Assembly (NCBI GenBank): GCA_027488935.1
Contig: JAIYAP010000013.1
Coordinates: 1 to 64,000 of the forward strand
Source: Saprospiraceae bacterium
GTDB lineage: Bacteria > Bacteroidota > Bacteroidia > Chitinophagales > Saprospiraceae
Reading direction: 5' to 3'
DNA length: 64,000 bases
Within the stretch, counting starts at the first letter, position 1. Every line of letters begins with the position of its first letter. Below the pieces are notes generated by a model. It did no database searches and was not told the origin of the DNA. It was given only the letters and a program-made list of their open reading frames with translations. The position numbers and the translations under genes were made by a program. This document shows, piece by piece, positions 56,563 through 64,000 of this stretch.

Positions 56563-57357
56563 ATGGCCATTTTACAATATCAAGCCAAAAAATACCAGCA
56601 AGGCCTTGCCTCGGCGGTGGAGGATATCCTTACCGCCGAGGCTGCGCTGCGTATTGCCATTAATGGATCGGTATTTACGATCACTATGCGTACACCCGGC
56701 AATGAAGCCGCATTGGTACGAGGATTGTTGTATGCCGAAGACATGTACCGCGACCTGGAAGCCCATCCGGTAATAGCAGTGGAGGAGCGCAATCAATACG
56801 GCTATATTACCGCTGTAGCGGTTACAGTAGATCCCGAAAAGTTGGGCAAACGCGATTTGAATAGCAGGAATTTACTATCTGTATCTTCTTGTGGAATATG
56901 CGGTAATACAGAATTAGTGGATTTGAATGCGGGTCAAAGTTTGGCCGATAAGCCTGGCACCTTATCGTCTACTACGGTCCTGCAAATGTTCCAACAAATG
57001 CGTGCTGGTCAGAATACTTTTGAGCAGTCAGGTGGCTCGCATGCCGCCGCAGCATTTACCCTGGATGGACAGATGCTTACGTTGCAGGAGGACATTGGGC
57101 GCCACAATGCGGTAGATAAAGTGGTGGGTCAGTTGATTTTAGATGGCCAATTGGGGGACGCATTTTGCATCATCGTAAGTGGCCGCATTTCCTACGAAAT
57201 TGTGAGCAAGGCCTATGTAGCAGGCATACCTGTGTTGGCGGCAGTATCAGCCCCCAGTTCGCTGGCGGTCGATTATGCGCGGGAACTGGGCTTGACGCTG
57301 CTCGCTTTTTGCCGAGAAGATAAGTTTACCGTATATGCCGGATGGGTCCAGGATTAA
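56563..57357 (+). CDS. fdhD: FdhD, formate dehydrogenase sulfurtransferase
   Basis: A 264-residue protein that delivers sulfur from cysteine desulfurase to the molybdenum cofactor of formate dehydrogenase. The essential pair is in SVSSCGICGNTEL (Cys110, Cys113). Also seen: ITMRTPGNEAALVRGLLYAE, SGGSHAAAAFTLDGQML, LQEDIGRHNAVDKVVGQLIL and VSGRISYEIVSKAYVAGIPV. Its presence predicts a Mo/W formate dehydrogenase elsewhere in the genome. It overlaps rnd tail to tail by 4 bp. Confidence 0.95.
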   Translation: MAILQYQAKKYQQGLASAVEDILTAEAALRIAINGSVFTITMRTPGNEAALVRGLLYAEDMYRDLEAHPVIAVEERNQYGYITAVAVTVDPEKLGKRDLNSRNLLSVSSCGICGNTELVDLNAGQSLADKPGTLSSTTVLQMFQQMRAGQNTFEQSGGSHAAAAFTLDGQMLTLQEDIGRHNAVDKVVGQLILDGQLGDAFCIIVSGRISYEIVSKAYVAGIPVLAAVSAPSSLAVDYARELGLTLLAFCREDKFTVYAGWVQD

Positions 57358-58526
57358 CCATGCATCGTCAAATTGCACACATCGCCATCCCATCCCAGGT
57401 TTATTTTTCCGCCGGAAGTGAGCCATTCCACCAACTTAGCCCCCATCAATTCGGCGCGCCAACCTTGCAAAATGGCGGGATCAAAATCGCCGTGACCCGC
57501 TTTTAATTTGTTGAAATCGCCTTTTGGAAACAGCAACGCCGCACTGATTTCGTGCTCAATACACTGTTTTTTAACAAAATGGTACAGTAATTCCATCGTC
57601 CATTCGCGTTCAGGATCCTCGGGGGTGGGTTTGGGCAAACCTTCCAAAAATGCGCGTTCGCGGTCTGTCGCAGGGCCTTTGATCAATTCTTGCCAGTCGG
57701 ATACATATTTACGCCAAATTCCTTCCGGTAAGGTCCGGTTCGATTTGAAGCCGCTCGGACCATCCTTGGTTGCCCGCAAAACAGTGCTCACATGCCGGCT
57801 TTGCAACACCGTTTCTTTGGGTATATTAAATTCGGCTGCCTTTTCCCGCCGCCAAACAAACAGGCGCATCAGGAAAATTTTATCTTTATATTCCAGTTGG
57901 TGGATGTATTCATTGGCCAGCACTTCTTTATAGGGATCAACCTGATAAAATGCGGCGGCTTCCCATTTGCGGTTTTCCTCGCGTGCCCAGCTTTCTCGTT
58001 TGTGTTTGCGCAGTTTTTGGGTGAGTTTATGGTGCAAACCGGGCAGGTATTTTACGTCTTCCACGGCATAACTCAGCGCTTTTGGATCAATCGGACGCGC
58101 TTCCCAATCGGCAACGGTATGGCTTTTAGCCAGGTTTACGCGCAGTTCCTTTTCCACAATTTTACCGAAACCTGCCGGATAGTTGTATCCAACAAACCCT
58201 GCGGCAATTTGGGTATCGAACGTATTTTGAGGAACCGTGCCAAACAAGGTGTACAACAATCGGTAGTCGTTGTCGCCCGCGTGGGTGATTTTAAGTACGG
58301 CTGGGTCGACGACGATGGCCAAAAACGAGGAAAGGTCGGCAATATGTAAGGTGTCAACCAGGTAAATATCCGTTGCTGTTACAATCTGGATCAGGCATAG
58401 TGCCGGAACATAGGTTTTCTCTCCTACAAACTCCGTATCAAACCCAATCCACTCTGATTGGGCGATAGATGCCATGACTGTGTCGAATGCTTGTTGTTTC
58501 TCGAGGAAGTGTATTTGATAATCCAT
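57354..58526 (-). CDS. rnd: Ribonuclease D
   Basis: A 390-residue 3'-5' exoribonuclease for tRNA and small RNA maturation. The DEDD exonuclease signature is visible: IGFDTEFVGEKTYVPALCLI (Asp, Glu), ITHAGDNDYRLLYTLF (Asp), and ALSYAVEDVKYLPGLHHKL (Asp with Tyr). HRDC-like helices follow (MRLFVWRREKAAEFNIPKET). Length and motif order are standard. Alone, with a promoter that abuts the start codon. Confidence 0.93.
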   Translation of the reverse strand: MDYQIHFLEKQQAFDTVMASIAQSEWIGFDTEFVGEKTYVPALCLIQIVTATDIYLVDTLHIADLSSFLAIVVDPAVLKITHAGDNDYRLLYTLFGTVPQNTFDTQIAAGFVGYNYPAGFGKIVEKELRVNLAKSHTVADWEARPIDPKALSYAVEDVKYLPGLHHKLTQKLRKHKRESWAREENRKWEAAAFYQVDPYKEVLANEYIHQLEYKDKIFLMRLFVWRREKAAEFNIPKETVLQSRHVSTVLRATKDGPSGFKSNRTLPEGIWRKYVSDWQELIKGPATDRERAFLEGLPKPTPEDPEREWTMELLYHFVKKQCIEHEISAALLFPKGDFNKLKAGHGDFDPAILQGWRAELMGAKLVEWLTSGGKINLGWDGDVCNLTMHG

Positions 58527-58530
58527 GGGT

Positions 58531-58538
58531 CAAAAGTA
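58531..58538 (-). promoter_or_regulatory. -7 promoter element of rnd, predicting a leaderless message
   Basis: Minus-strand TACTTTTG, a perfect box, ends just 4 nt before the ATG at 58526, so transcription would begin at or within a base or two of the start codon. The -33 region is not clear. Confidence 0.4.
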
Positions 58539-58703
58539 AAAAGTAGTGCTTAACCCTGTTCTAACATTGCATTTTTTCTTTAAAAATAATAAAAAAACCT
58601 CGTAATTTATGTAAACACAGCCGACCTTCACATCGTTTATTCATTAGAACACGTTATTGGATTACCTTTTTTTTAATTTCGCATCCGGAATTCAAATACT
58701 ACC

Positions 58704-61700
58704 ATGAAAAAACTCTTTTTGGGCCTCGCCATTTTTATCGTGCTTTTACTGGCAGCACTCATCGCTATTCCTTACTTGTTTAAGGATCAAATCATTGCAC
58801 AAGTAAAAACCTTGGCAAATGAAAATCTGACCGCCACCCTCGATTTTGAGGATGTCAATATTTCCGTTTTCCGCCATTTTCCAAAATTGACGGTTGGACT
58901 GGAAGGCCTTCAAGTCACTGGATCCGGGCATTTTGAAGGGGTAAAACTGATTCAATGCAAACGCCTGGACCTTGCCCTCGATCTTTGGTCGGCTATTTTC
59001 GGGTCGCAGGTGACCATCAAACGCCTGTATTTTTTGGAACCGGATATTAAGGTGTATGTGCTTTCCGATGGAAGTGCCAATTACGATATCACCAAGCCAG
59101 ATCCAACGGCTACTACCACGACCAGTACCAGTGCAAGCAGCCCAATCAAACTTGATTATTACGCCATCGAACGGGGTAAATTTTTATATGACGATCGTTC
59201 TCTGGATATGCGCATGGAACTGGCAGGACTAGACCATTCAGGCTCGGGTGAACTTACTGCTACAGTGTACGACCTGGTCATGAAAACCCAGGCCACACAA
59301 TTGTCGGTCAACTATGGCGGCATGCAATATTTGAGCAATGCGCAAGCCGACTGGAATGCCACCTTAGGCGCTGATATGGATAAAATGCGCTTCGAATTTA
59401 AAGATAATGATTTGAAAGTAAATGCATTACAGGTTATGTTGAATGGCTGGGTAGAAATGCCCAAGGAGGATATTGTCATGGATATGAGTTTCGGTACGCC
59501 CTCCAACACGTTTAAAAGCTTGTTGTCGATCATTCCTGGGGCCTACACGAAGGATTTTGATGGGGTGCAAGCCAATGGCACCGTACAATTTGCCGGTTTT
59601 GTAAAAGGTACGTATAATGAAACCACGTATCCTGCTTTTAAACTCGATTTTAAAGTGGGCAATGCCGATTTCAAATATCCGGACCTCCCGCTCGGGGTGC
59701 GCAATATCAATGTAGATGCTTCGATTAACAGCCCATCGAGCCGCCTGAACGATATGAAAATAGACGTGCCGAAGTTTAGTTTGGTGGTTGGTTCTAACCC
59801 GCTGGAAGGCTTTTTCTATTTAAAAACACCCGAATCTGACCCGAATGTCAACATGAAACTGGATGGTACCCTCAATTTGGGTGAACTGTCGAAGGCTTTC
59901 CCCATGGAAGGTGTGCAAGAACTTTCGGGCATTATCAAGGCAAATATGACCTTAAAAGCCGCCATGAGCCAAGTCGAAAAACAACAATACGACCAGGTAA
60001 ATATGGCGGGCGATTTTGCGATGCAGCAAATCAATTATCGCGCAGCAGGCACACCTGCGGTAACCATCAATGCCCTTACCACCCATTTGACGCCGCAAAA
60101 AGTTGATATTGAAAATTTTGATGCCAAATTGGGCCGCAGTGATATCAAAGCAAATGGCTCCATAGATAATATCCTGGCGTATTTTTCTACCAATAAAACC
60201 ATGACGGGCAACCTGGTGTTCAGTTCGGTTTATTTTGATGCCAATGAGTGGCTTGAAACCCCGGCTGCCCCGGCTGGAACACCCGCCGCAACCACGGTGG
60301 TACCCAACGATGTGCCTGCACCCACGGAAAAAGTGTTCGACCGCTGGGACTTTACGGTAGATGGTAAAATCAGTAAGTTAAAATATGATGTATATGATTT
60401 GGCTGGCTTGTTTATGAAAGGACATTTCAAACCCAATAAAATGGATGTTTCCGAGTTTGGTTTGAAACTGGGGGCCAGCGACTTGAGCGGCAACGGACAA
60501 ATTTTAAATGCCTGGAATTATTTGTTTGACAATCAAACAGTTGAAGGTGTGGTGAATTTGCGCTCCAACTATTTTGATTTGAATCCGTTTATGACGACTG
60601 CGCCTGCTGCTGCGACCTCGGCTGCTGCTCCTGCTGCACCCGCCGCGGTTATTCCTGTACCGGATCATATGAACATGACGCTTAATGCAAGTTTTGCCAA
60701 ATTGAACTACACGACCATCGTCCTGGAAAACCTGGATGGCGCCGTGGTTGTAAAAGACAATGTGGCTAAAATTAAAGATTGCACGGCCAATATTTTGGGC
60801 GGACAAGTGGCGCTGAATGGTGAATACAACACCAAAGACATCAGCAAGCCGTCTTATAATGTCGACTTGGCCCTGCAAAAAATGGGTTTCCGAGATGCGT
60901 ATAAAAACTTTGCCACCATTAAAGCCCTCGCCCCTGTGGCACAACTGATTGATGGGGTGTTTAATACCACCTTGTCGATGAGCGGTTTGTTGGGTAAAGA
61001 TATGATGCCCGATTTTCAGACCCTTTCAGCGGCCGGATTTTTGGAAACCGTGAACGCGGTGGTGATGAATTTTAAACCCCTCGACGAAATTGGTTCCAAG
61101 TTGGATATTCCATACCTAAAACGCCTCGAACTGGCCAATACCAAAAACTGGTTTGAAGTGAAAGATGGCAAAGTGACCGTAAAGCCGTTTAACATCAAAA
61201 TGAAGGACGTGGCCATGCAGGTTGGTGGATCATCGGGCATCAGCAGTGGAGATATGAACTATCAGATTGTCACCAAAGCCCCACGTAAAATATTGGGTAC
61301 TGCGGGCAATGCCGGGTTGAACTTTTTATCGAAAGAAGCCGGTAAATACGGGGTAAATATTGCGCAAGGTGAATTCATCAATGTGCGTTTTGACCTTTCC
61401 GGCTCGCTTTTCAACCCTAAAGTAGCCATGAAAGTATTGGGCAGCGATGGTCAGTCTACCCTCAAAGAGGAAACAGGCGATGTGGCGCAAGCAACCTTGA
61501 ACCAGGCCAAGGATTCGATTGGCAACATGGCCAACCGTGAATTGGACAAAGCCAAAGAGAAGGCCAAGCAGGCTGCCGATAAAGTTGCCGATAGTTTGCG
61601 CAATGTGGCCAACCGCGAATTGGAAAAAGCGAAAGACAAGGCCATTCAGGAAACAAAGGACCAGGTTGGCAAGGTATTGGGCAATGAAGTAGGGGATAAG

Positions 61701-61832
61701 GTTGGAAAGGAAGTGGGCACCCAGGTGGAAAAAAAGGCCGGTGAGGTCTTGGGCGACAAAGGCACCAAAACAGTGGATGAGGCCAAGAAAAAATTGGAAA
61801 GTTGGGATCCGTTTAAGAAGAAAAAGAACTAA
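58704..61832 (+). CDS. AsmA-family inner-membrane-anchored protein with a charged helical tail
   Basis: A 1042-residue protein of the AsmA/bridge type, thought to help move phospholipid between membranes. N-terminal anchor (LFLGLAIFIVLLLAALIAIPY, 4-24) then long repeated beta structure: SVFRHFPKLTVGLEGLQVTG, KLDYYAIERGKFLYDDRSLD, and MKMKDVAMQVGGSSGISSGD-like strands near residue 830-860. Two Ala/Pro linkers interrupt it (ETPAAPAGTPAATTVVP and TTAPAAATSAAAPAAPAAV). The last 120 residues are a highly charged helix with an internal repeat (NMANRELDKAKEKAKQAAD and NVANRELEKAKDKA), and end in a lysine cluster. That tail resembles LEA-like amphipathic helices and is unusual in the family. The methyltransferase-like gene follows 2 bp later. 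Confidence 0.85.
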   Translation: MKKLFLGLAIFIVLLLAALIAIPYLFKDQIIAQVKTLANENLTATLDFEDVNISVFRHFPKLTVGLEGLQVTGSGHFEGVKLIQCKRLDLALDLWSAIFGSQVTIKRLYFLEPDIKVYVLSDGSANYDITKPDPTATTTTSTSASSPIKLDYYAIERGKFLYDDRSLDMRMELAGLDHSGSGELTATVYDLVMKTQATQLSVNYGGMQYLSNAQADWNATLGADMDKMRFEFKDNDLKVNALQVMLNGWVEMPKEDIVMDMSFGTPSNTFKSLLSIIPGAYTKDFDGVQANGTVQFAGFVKGTYNETTYPAFKLDFKVGNADFKYPDLPLGVRNINVDASINSPSSRLNDMKIDVPKFSLVVGSNPLEGFFYLKTPESDPNVNMKLDGTLNLGELSKAFPMEGVQELSGIIKANMTLKAAMSQVEKQQYDQVNMAGDFAMQQINYRAAGTPAVTINALTTHLTPQKVDIENFDAKLGRSDIKANGSIDNILAYFSTNKTMTGNLVFSSVYFDANEWLETPAAPAGTPAATTVVPNDVPAPTEKVFDRWDFTVDGKISKLKYDVYDLAGLFMKGHFKPNKMDVSEFGLKLGASDLSGNGQILNAWNYLFDNQTVEGVVNLRSNYFDLNPFMTTAPAAATSAAAPAAPAAVIPVPDHMNMTLNASFAKLNYTTIVLENLDGAVVVKDNVAKIKDCTANILGGQVALNGEYNTKDISKPSYNVDLALQKMGFRDAYKNFATIKALAPVAQLIDGVFNTTLSMSGLLGKDMMPDFQTLSAAGFLETVNAVVMNFKPLDEIGSKLDIPYLKRLELANTKNWFEVKDGKVTVKPFNIKMKDVAMQVGGSSGISSGDMNYQIVTKAPRKILGTAGNAGLNFLSKEAGKYGVNIAQGEFINVRFDLSGSLFNPKVAMKVLGSDGQSTLKEETGDVAQATLNQAKDSIGNMANRELDKAKEKAKQAADKVADSLRNVANRELEKAKDKAIQETKDQVGKVLGNEVGDKVGKEVGTQVEKKAGEVLGDKGTKTVDEAKKKLESWDPFKKKKN

Positions 61833-61834
61833 AA

Positions 61835-62518
61835 ATGCATATTCCTTGGTGGAAGAAATGGTATTCTCATATTACCCCTATTGTGCTGGAGATGACAGAA
61901 TCGGAGCAAAATCCAGAGTTGGCGGTTTTGCTCAATCGGGGGCGCATGCAATTGTTGAGCGGGAATGCCATTTATTCCTGGGATGATTTATACCGCAATT
62001 TTTCCACGGCCTTTGAAGTATTAAAAATACGCGATCGGGCGGTGGAAGAAGTGCTGGTATTGGGCTTGGGACTGGGTAGTGTGCCCTTTATGCTGGAGCG
62101 GAAATTTGGCGTGAACGCCTATTATACGGCCGTGGAATGGGATGAAAAAGTGGCTGAATTGGCCATGAAATACACCTTTTCCCGTTTAAAAAGCGCCGTA
62201 AATATCATTACGGCCGATGCCGGAGATTTTATGGAGATCTGCGGCTCCGAATTTGATATGATCATTGTGGATATTTTTGAGGACGATTTGACGCCACCAC
62301 AATTTGAAACCCCGGAATTTTTGGAGGCTTGCTTACGCTGCCTAAACCCCGGTGGTTTGTTGCTGTTCAACCGTTTATATGGAGAACATAAAGACAAGGT
62401 TGCAGCAGATCGGTATTTTGAACGGGTTTTTAAAACCGTTTTTCCGGAAGCCTGGACCATCGATACCCAGGGCAATCTGATTTTATGCGCTACCGCAACC
62501 TTGTCTGAAAAGGACTAA
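61835..62518 (+). CDS. Spermidine-synthase-like methyltransferase-fold protein
   Basis: A 227-residue Rossmann-fold protein with VEEVLVLGLGLGSVPFMLER (the AdoMet-site glycine loop), YYTAVEWDEKVAELAMKYTF (acidic residue after strand 2), IITADAGDFMEICGSEFDMI and IVDIFEDDLTPPQFETPEFL. This is the fold of spermidine synthases, but the aminopropyl-transfer residues cannot be confirmed. It is likely co-transcribed with asmA (2-bp gap). It overlaps the convergent gene by 4 bp. Confidence 0.78.
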   Translation: MHIPWWKKWYSHITPIVLEMTESEQNPELAVLLNRGRMQLLSGNAIYSWDDLYRNFSTAFEVLKIRDRAVEEVLVLGLGLGSVPFMLERKFGVNAYYTAVEWDEKVAELAMKYTFSRLKSAVNIITADAGDFMEICGSEFDMIIVDIFEDDLTPPQFETPEFLEACLRCLNPGGLLLFNRLYGEHKDKVAADRYFERVFKTVFPEAWTIDTQGNLILCATATLSEKD

Positions 62519-63348
62519 AATTCTATTTTCCAGGTATCTCCTTCCAGATAAACCGCCTTGGAAAGCCGGACCGTTATTTTTTGCTCCCCTTGTACCGGGA
62601 TGGTTTGTCCATTGGTGATGGGCATGTTGGTTTGAATTACATACAGCGCTGCATCGTATAAAGCGGCCTGAACGTCTTGTAATTGGTGGGTAGAATTGGC
62701 AATTTCCATTTCTTTTGCCCCAAATTCATGCAAACCATAGGTGTATCCTCCTGATTTGTCTTTTTCCTGTTGAATGCCAAAATACACCCAGCAATATACC
62801 GGCAAGGTTTGGTTGCTCAACAAATTATGGGCAGCTGCGGTGTAAAATCCTTTTGGAACCAACAAATATTGGTTGTTCATATAAACGCCCGAAGCACTGC
62901 GTTGCTCCAACACACAAGCGGCTACTTTCGTAAATAACTTGTAGGCCTCCAGCATTTTACCATTCGATGCAATCACCGAAATGACGGCCTGTGCCTGATG
63001 CCGACTTGCCTCGGCCGCCGCTTTGGTCCACAGCCAGGAAATCTGTGCCGCCGCTTTGATTTCGGCAGGCGCAACCGGATAATCGAGGTAGGCAATCATA
63101 ATGGTTGCACCGGGCGCTGAAAATACAATGGTCTTTTCGCCCGTGTTGGCGGAGTCTGTCCGGATTTTCCAATCGGTTTTCAGGGCGGCCAACAAAACTT
63201 TGGCATCCAGTGGCGTTTTTTGGTCGAGCAAAACAGAGCCTGTTACCACTTTTGATTCATTCGGGTTATTACCTGCGGCAAATGCGCAAAAAGGAGCCGT
63301 AAACAGGCTCAAAAGCAACAAAATTCGATACATGTTAGTTGTGTTCAT
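62515..63348 (-). CDS. Exported protein of unknown function
   Basis: A 277-residue protein from ATG 63348 (MNTTNMYRILLLL). Signal peptide ends at FAAG. The mature part has helix-rich segments (WTKAAAEASRHQAQAVISVI, LEAYKLFTKVAACVLEQRSA) and beta parts (VYMNNQYLLVPKGFYTAAAH, LPVYCWVYFGIQQEKDKSGG), with a C-terminal KITVRLSKAVYLEGDTWKIE. It resembles DUF4261-type proteins in the YMNNQYLLVP-then-VYFG arrangement, but that is a weak impression. Function unknown. The frame opens 12 codons earlier (63384) in sequence without signal character. Confidence 0.7.
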   Translation of the reverse strand: MNTTNMYRILLLLSLFTAPFCAFAAGNNPNESKVVTGSVLLDQKTPLDAKVLLAALKTDWKIRTDSANTGEKTIVFSAPGATIMIAYLDYPVAPAEIKAAAQISWLWTKAAAEASRHQAQAVISVIASNGKMLEAYKLFTKVAACVLEQRSASGVYMNNQYLLVPKGFYTAAAHNLLSNQTLPVYCWVYFGIQQEKDKSGGYTYGLHEFGAKEMEIANSTHQLQDVQAALYDAALYVIQTNMPITNGQTIPVQGEQKITVRLSKAVYLEGDTWKIEF

Positions 63349-63438
63349 GGTTAAAAAAATCACCCGGCACCTAAACGAAGGCAACCGGGCGATTGGTATA
63401 TTTTACAAAATTAATCTAATTCGTTCTGTGCGGAAAAT

Positions 63439-64000
63439 TTACCGGACCAGCGTCACCTGGCCTTTTCGTTCTTCTTCAATGCCATTGGCGTAACGCACCA
63501 CAATTTGATAGGCAAATACATCGCTGGGCGCTTCTTTATCGTCCACTTTGCCATCCCAGCTCGTTTTTCCTTCGCTGGATTCAAATACTTTTTGCCCCCA
63601 ACGGTTGAAGATTTTGAAGCTGACTACCCGGGTAGTTGTGCTGCCAAAAAACAGCGGACCAAAAGTGCTGTTCACGTCATCGCCGTTGGGCGTAAAGACA
63701 TTGGGCATTTCAAAACAACGGTCAATGGTGTAAGCAACACTTGCTGTATCAATACATCCGGCTGTATTCGAAGCCGTAACCGCCAACACGACCACGCCTT
63801 CATTGGATGGCGTAATTTTCACAGAGTCTGTGGTGAAAGCAGGCAGTACCACGCCATTTTCCGTCCAAACGTAACTTACATTTTTCGGACTCGTCACAAC
63901 TTTGATGGTTATCGCCACACCCAAACAAATCGTTCCAGGTTCCGGGGAACTGGTCAAACTCAAGATATCGGTCGGCGCCGAAATATTAATTTGCACCGAA
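63439..64000 (-). CDS. C-terminal part of a T9SS-exported protein with gliding-type sorting domain (partial)
   Basis: A frame open to the right edge of the window; about 187 residues are visible and the gene continues beyond it. An Ig/PKD-like domain (EPGTICLGVAITIKVVTSPK, SYVWTENGVVLPAFTTDSVK, VAVTASNTAGCIDTASVAYT) precedes the type B C-terminal domain: CFEMPNVFTPNGDDVNSTFG, VVSFKIFNRWGQKVFESSEG, KTSWDGKVDDKEAPSDVFAY and YANGIEEERKGQVTLVR. This CHU_C/gliding C-terminal signal directs export by T9SS with help from PorP/SprF proteins. The full protein is probably a large surface adhesin or enzyme. Confidence 0.92.
   Translation of the reverse strand, partial: SVQINISAPTDILSLTSSPEPGTICLGVAITIKVVTSPKNVSYVWTENGVVLPAFTTDSVKITPSNEGVVVLAVTASNTAGCIDTASVAYTIDRCFEMPNVFTPNGDDVNSTFGPLFFGSTTTRVVSFKIFNRWGQKVFESSEGKTSWDGKVDDKEAPSDVFAYQIVVRYANGIEEERKGQVTLVR

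Overview
This window looks like chromosomal DNA of a free-living Bacteroidota bacterium, most likely from the Saprospiria (Haliscomenobacter/Lewinella-like). The reasons are type IX secretion genes (PorP/SprF, PorE-like OmpA/PD40 proteins, a gliding-motility C-terminal sorting domain), TonB-dependent uptake, a MoaC-MogA fusion, two ECF sigma factors, and promoters of the Bacteroidota type (TTTG, about 19-22 nt, TAnnTTTG). Shine-Dalgarno-like sites are mostly absent, so starts were chosen from signal peptides, domain boundaries and the position of -7 boxes. No rRNA, tRNA, CRISPR array, prophage or insertion sequence was seen.

Layout. 1-5.2 kb: a gene tail, a TPR protein, and a minus-strand operon (ABC ATPase, permease, LolA-like carrier, GT-C membrane glycosyltransferase). 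5.2-13.4 kb: RecG-like ATP-binding regulator, M28 peptidase, a RibF-glycosyltransferase fusion, TauE exporter, propeller-phosphoesterase. 13.4-20.4 kb, minus strand: a lipoprotein and a caspase-like protease, then a tight four-gene unit (NudK, DUF1801, PQQ dehydrogenase with internal haem c, PqqU-like TonB receptor) that suggests use of imported PQQ. 20.6-24.1 kb: a triple TonB-C-domain protein, a secreted protein with an abrupt end, and a cluster of palindromic repeats. 24.1-33.7 kb: PD40/SPOR protein, YfgM-like protein, sugar MFS transporter, acidic protein, PorE-like protein and PorP/SprF. 33.8-39.7 kb: CutC, flippase, SHOCT protein, a sigma/anti-sigma pair, a small conserved protein and a bestrophin. 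40-45.2 kb: an exopolysaccharide cluster with an acyltransferase-TolC fusion, a degenerate Wzc and a glycosyltransferase. 45.3-51 kb: ECF sigma with a barrel protein, GH31 glucosidase and LytS-type kinase. 51-57.4 kb: molybdenum cofactor genes (moeA, mobA-moaD fusion, moaE, moaC-mogA fusion), then fhs and fdhD. 57.4-64 kb: RNase D, AsmA, a methyltransferase-like protein, a secreted unknown and the end of a T9SS-exported protein.

The strongest unusual signals are four gene fusions (RibF-GT2, acyltransferase-3 with a TolC-like domain, MobA-MoaD, MoaC-MogA, the last a known arrangement), inverted 7-bp tandem arrays around an AT-rich block between moaC-mogA and fhs, and several families of short palindromic or dispersed repeats. 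The molybdenum, formyl-THF and FdhD genes together point to a formate/one-carbon module whose dehydrogenase and moaA lie elsewhere.
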